Source: an uncultured Oscillospiraceae bacterium (GTDB lineage: Bacteria > Bacillota > Clostridia > Oscillospirales > Oscillospiraceae). From it: 15,667 bases of DNA. Position numbers and translations under genes: made by a program. Positions 13,465 to 15,667 of the stretch are shown piece after piece. How positions within the stretch are numbered: position 1 is the stretch's first letter; each line of letters starts with the position of its first letter. The DNA lies in contig CAJUOA010000015.1 of NCBI GenBank assembly GCA_910587785.1, positions 26,817 to 42,483 of the forward strand, read 5' to 3'. The notes beneath the pieces were generated by a model. It did not search any database and had not been told where the DNA came from. It saw nothing but the letters and a program-made list of their open reading frames with translations.

Positions 13465-15063
13465 TCATGCGGCGAGGTCGAAGACCTGGGTGAACTGTGC
13501 CTTCCGCTCCTCGGTGAGGTGGTGGCTGACGAGGATGAGGGTCAGGTCGGGGTTGCTGAGAAGGCTCTTTTCTACGATGTCGGCATTTTTCTGGTCTAGG
13601 GCGCTGGTGCCCTCGTCCACCAGGAGGATGGAGCGGTCGTGAATCAAAGCTCTTGCGATGGCCACGCGCTGTTTCTGGCCTCCGGAGAGGGCGCTACCCT
13701 CCTCGCCTACCGGGGTGTCGAGGCCAAGGGGCATATGCGCTAAATCTCCGGCGAGGGCGCTGTCCCGGAGGGCTTTTTGTATCTGCTCTTCGGTGAATTC
13801 TTCGCCTAGCGTGATGTTCTCCCGGATCGTCGTGTTGAAGAGGAAGACGTCCTGTTCGATGTAGCTCATCTGCTTCTGCAACTGCTCGGGGGTGTAGGCT
13901 TTGGCGTCTTGGCCGTCAAAAGTGATCGTTCCCTCGTAGTCCGGGAGCCAGCCGAGGAGGAGCTTCAACAGAGTGCTCTTCCCGCAGCCGGAGGGACCGG
14001 TGAGGGCGTATTTGCCGCCCTTCTCAAAGCGAAAAGCCGCGTTTTGCAGGATGGGCTTTTCGCCGTAGCGGAAGGTGAGGTTCTCCACTGCGACGGCCTC
14101 CCGGACCGGAGACAGGCCCTCCGCGCTTTGGGCGGGCAGGTCCTCCGCGTGGACGGTGATCTTGTCGAAGTAGGGTTTGGCGGAGGCGAAGGAAAGGCGG
14201 CATGTTGCAAGGCCGTCCAATCCGTTGGTGACGCCGCCGGCAAGCGATCCGCCGCCGCCGATGGTGGCCAAAGGAAGGCGTCCCTGCACTGCCAGTATAA
14301 CGATCAGGATGTCTGTAGAGAACTGCGCGGCTACATTGATATACCCTAGTACCCCGCTAATATTACTCTGGATGTACCGCCTGCGGAAGTTGTGCCGCTC
14401 TACGGAATCGCTCGCATGGTCGCCATCCTGCACAAAGCGGCCTGACCCGCAAAAAGATCTCATAATATCGAGGCCGCGCAGGAGATCCTTCATTTTGCTG
14501 GTTCCCAGGGCCTGGGCGGCAACATATTCTTCTCCAACGCGTTTCAGTTTTTCTTCAAAGAGTTTTGGCATCCACCACATGAGAAACGAGACCAGCAGTG
14601 ATGCGGCCAGCAGGGACCAATGAAGCCGCGCCAGCGCCAATATGCTCCACATGACCTGTGCCCCGCGGCCCACGCAATCAAAGAACGGGTCCCACGCGAG
14701 GTTCTCAAGCTCCTTGACGTGATTGGTCAGCCAGGAGAGGTACTCTCCGGCGTCTTTGTCGTGGTATCCCTGATAGGATGTGTTCAGCACAGAGCAGTAA
14801 GTGTCGTGGCGGACATGGTTGTTCAGAATCCGAACTGCACGGGCCTGCACATAGCCCTCCAGCATCCCTAAGCCAAAATAAAGCCCCCAGACGCCTAGAT
14901 TGACGGACATCCAAAAGAGAAAACCCTTGAGATCAAACTCCATTGCAACAGCAAAACATTGGATCAGCAGCAGCGCCGTGGCGGCTTGCAGTCCCCAAGT
15001 GCAGATTTGGAGAATACAGACCAATGTGCAGATTTTCCAGTTCTTTTTTAAGTAGTAGGACAT
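13465..15063 (-). CDS. ABC exporter, fused membrane domain and ATPase (intact paralogue)
   Basis: 532 residues, one half-transporter that must pair with itself or a partner. Hydrophobic segments fall at about 12-38, 48-72, 132-165 and 240-262. The nucleotide-binding domain is complete: Walker A GPSGCGKST (356-364), Q404 in YIEQD, signature LSGGQ (459-463), Walker B ILLVDE with catalytic E484, D-loop SALD, and H514. Position 486 is Thr after Gly (DEGTSALD rather than DEATSALD), shared with the other copy. GGAG lies about nine bases before ATG 15063. The gene begins 29 bases after the radical SAM protein's stop, so the two are probably co-transcribed and it likely exports that enzyme's product. 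The first part (14300-15063) is AT-richer than the ATPase part. The substrate is not readable from sequence. Confidence 0.92.
   Translation of the reverse strand: MSYYLKKNWKICTLVCILQICTWGLQAATALLLIQCFAVAMEFDLKGFLFWMSVNLGVWGLYFGLGMLEGYVQARAVRILNNHVRHDTYCSVLNTSYQGYHDKDAGEYLSWLTNHVKELENLAWDPFFDCVGRGAQVMWSILALARLHWSLLAASLLVSFLMWWMPKLFEEKLKRVGEEYVAAQALGTSKMKDLLRGLDIMRSFCGSGRFVQDGDHASDSVERHNFRRRYIQSNISGVLGYINVAAQFSTDILIVILAVQGRLPLATIGGGGSLAGGVTNGLDGLATCRLSFASAKPYFDKITVHAEDLPAQSAEGLSPVREAVAVENLTFRYGEKPILQNAAFRFEKGGKYALTGPSGCGKSTLLKLLLGWLPDYEGTITFDGQDAKAYTPEQLQKQMSYIEQDVFLFNTTIRENITLGEEFTEEQIQKALRDSALAGDLAHMPLGLDTPVGEEGSALSGGQKQRVAIARALIHDRSILLVDEGTSALDQKNADIVEKSLLSNPDLTLILVSHHLTEERKAQFTQVFDLAA
13504..13734 (-). 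repeat. ATPase-coding block almost identical to 10852-11082 (copy 2)
   Basis: Partner of the block at 10852-11082: same orientation, offset 2,652 bases, two mismatches by eye. The identity starts near the 3' end of both genes and decays toward the middle, as expected for a gene-conversion tract or selection on ATPase DNA. Confidence 0.9.
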
Positions 15064-15092
15064 TGCTTACAGCTCCAATTCAGATGAGGTGG

Positions 15093-15667
15093 TCAAATCT
15101 GTTGACTTTCGGTGGACGTTGCACATAGGCAAACTGAATCTGGCCGACCATCTACCAGAACCGTTTTTCTGCAACAGATATTTAGGCAGCTCAAAACATC
15201 TGGACAAGTATAACATTTGGGCTTGAGTTCACTAGATGTCCATGACCGGTTGGCGTCTTCATCCAGGATCACCCCCGCTTGAGGGTCTACTCGCCCGACA
15301 AGGTTTTTGGGATGATCTAAGACTATTGTGCATTTCTCAATTTTTCCATCAGCACGAAAGACAAAACCATGAGAGCAGGAACTCGCGCAAATATTTGAAA
15401 AGGGTGTAGTACCCGCTCGTTCTCTGCGCATTCCAATCTTGTCAAGGTATGATTCATGAGCAGTGGCAAGAATCTCTTTTTCAGACTTAGATGCTATGTT
15501 CAGAGACTTTACGCTATCACCTCCCCAGTCACACACAGGGCAGACAGATATCGAAAATCTGTCATCAGCACCAAATAGTTTATGCATATAGTCATACCAG
15601 CTAAAATCATTATCTCCATTCAGTACATTGCGGCGTATGATTACATGAAATTTGTATTCCGATTTAG
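15093..15667 (-). CDS. Radical SAM protein, C-terminal SPASM domain (5' part outside window)
   Basis: The frame is open from the right edge to TGA at 15093, about 190 residues visible; ATG 15587 is internal, since the frame continues upstream as KSEYKFHVIIRRNVLNGDND. The C-terminus carries a full SPASM signature: C-x9-G-x4-C (CSHGFVFRADGKIEKC), then CYTCPDVLSCLNIC (C-x2-C-x5-C-x3-C), then a last Cys in DSVCLC. These cysteines bind auxiliary 4Fe-4S clusters in enzymes that modify peptides (sactipeptide, thioether and other RiPP maturases, and anaerobic sulfatase activators). The CxxxCxxC radical SAM motif would be in the missing part. The ABC exporter directly downstream favours a peptide product. 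GC is about 45% against 60-70% in the housekeeping genes, consistent with transfer. A more exact family cannot be given. Confidence 0.88.
   Translation of the reverse strand, partial: KSEYKFHVIIRRNVLNGDNDFSWYDYMHKLFGADDRFSISVCPVCDWGGDSVKSLNIASKSEKEILATAHESYLDKIGMRRERAGTTPFSNICASSCSHGFVFRADGKIEKCTIVLDHPKNLVGRVDPQAGVILDEDANRSWTSSELKPKCYTCPDVLSCLNICCRKTVLVDGRPDSVCLCATSTESQQI

Noticed and set aside
15093..15587. Complete 164-residue cysteine-rich protein starting at ATG 15587
   Set aside because: The frame stays open to the window edge with protein-like sequence, and SPASM domains are C-terminal parts of larger enzymes.

Overview
The window looks like a chromosomal segment of a GC-rich gut-type Firmicute, most likely an Oscillospiraceae/Oscillibacter-like clostridium. 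This is inferred from four things: strong AGGAGG-type ribosome sites, consensus sigma-A promoters, clostridial-type Pgk, TpiA and GpmI, and the glmU-prs-(small gene)-pth order. There is no 16S gene or other taxon marker, so the assignment is only indicative. Most of the window is GC-rich (about 60-70% in lines I counted). GC falls to roughly 45% at the right edge.

Layout. (1) 1-696, minus: the start of a secreted SLH-domain protein with a long Glu/Pro/Thr repeat tail that runs off the left edge, behind a perfect consensus promoter. (2) 851-2737, minus: a cytosolic GH20-type hexosaminidase whose leader holds a terminator-like 15-bp hairpin directly before the ribosome site. (3) 2738-3056: a gene-free stretch packed with consecutive perfect hairpins. 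(4) 3057-7339, minus: trmL, then pgk, tpiA and gpmI, the lower-glycolysis set without gapA. (5) 7340-7729: a divergent promoter region. (6) 7730-10703, plus: a GlmU-like acetyltransferase with a truncated uridylyltransferase domain, prs, a 68-residue Zn-ribbon protein and pth, ended by a clear terminator. (7) 10784-13372, minus: an XRE-family regulator with its own promoter, followed by an ABC exporter gene interrupted by one in-frame amber codon. (8) 13415-15667, minus: an intact paralogous ABC exporter and, upstream of it, the C-terminal part of a radical SAM/SPASM protein that continues past the right edge.

How the genes work together. The left two thirds are housekeeping: glycolysis, amino-sugar and PRPP metabolism, and translation (tRNA methylation, peptidyl-tRNA recycling). 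The right end looks accessory. A SPASM-domain radical SAM enzyme sits 29 bases from an ABC exporter, next to a second exporter with its own regulator. That is the arrangement of a modified-peptide (RiPP) export locus, although no precursor peptide is visible here and it would have to lie beyond base 15667. The two exporters share a nearly identical stretch of ATPase DNA (231 positions with 2 mismatches by eye) while their membrane halves have diverged, which suggests recent gene conversion. The downstream copy carries TAG exactly where the intact copy has a CAG glutamine codon.
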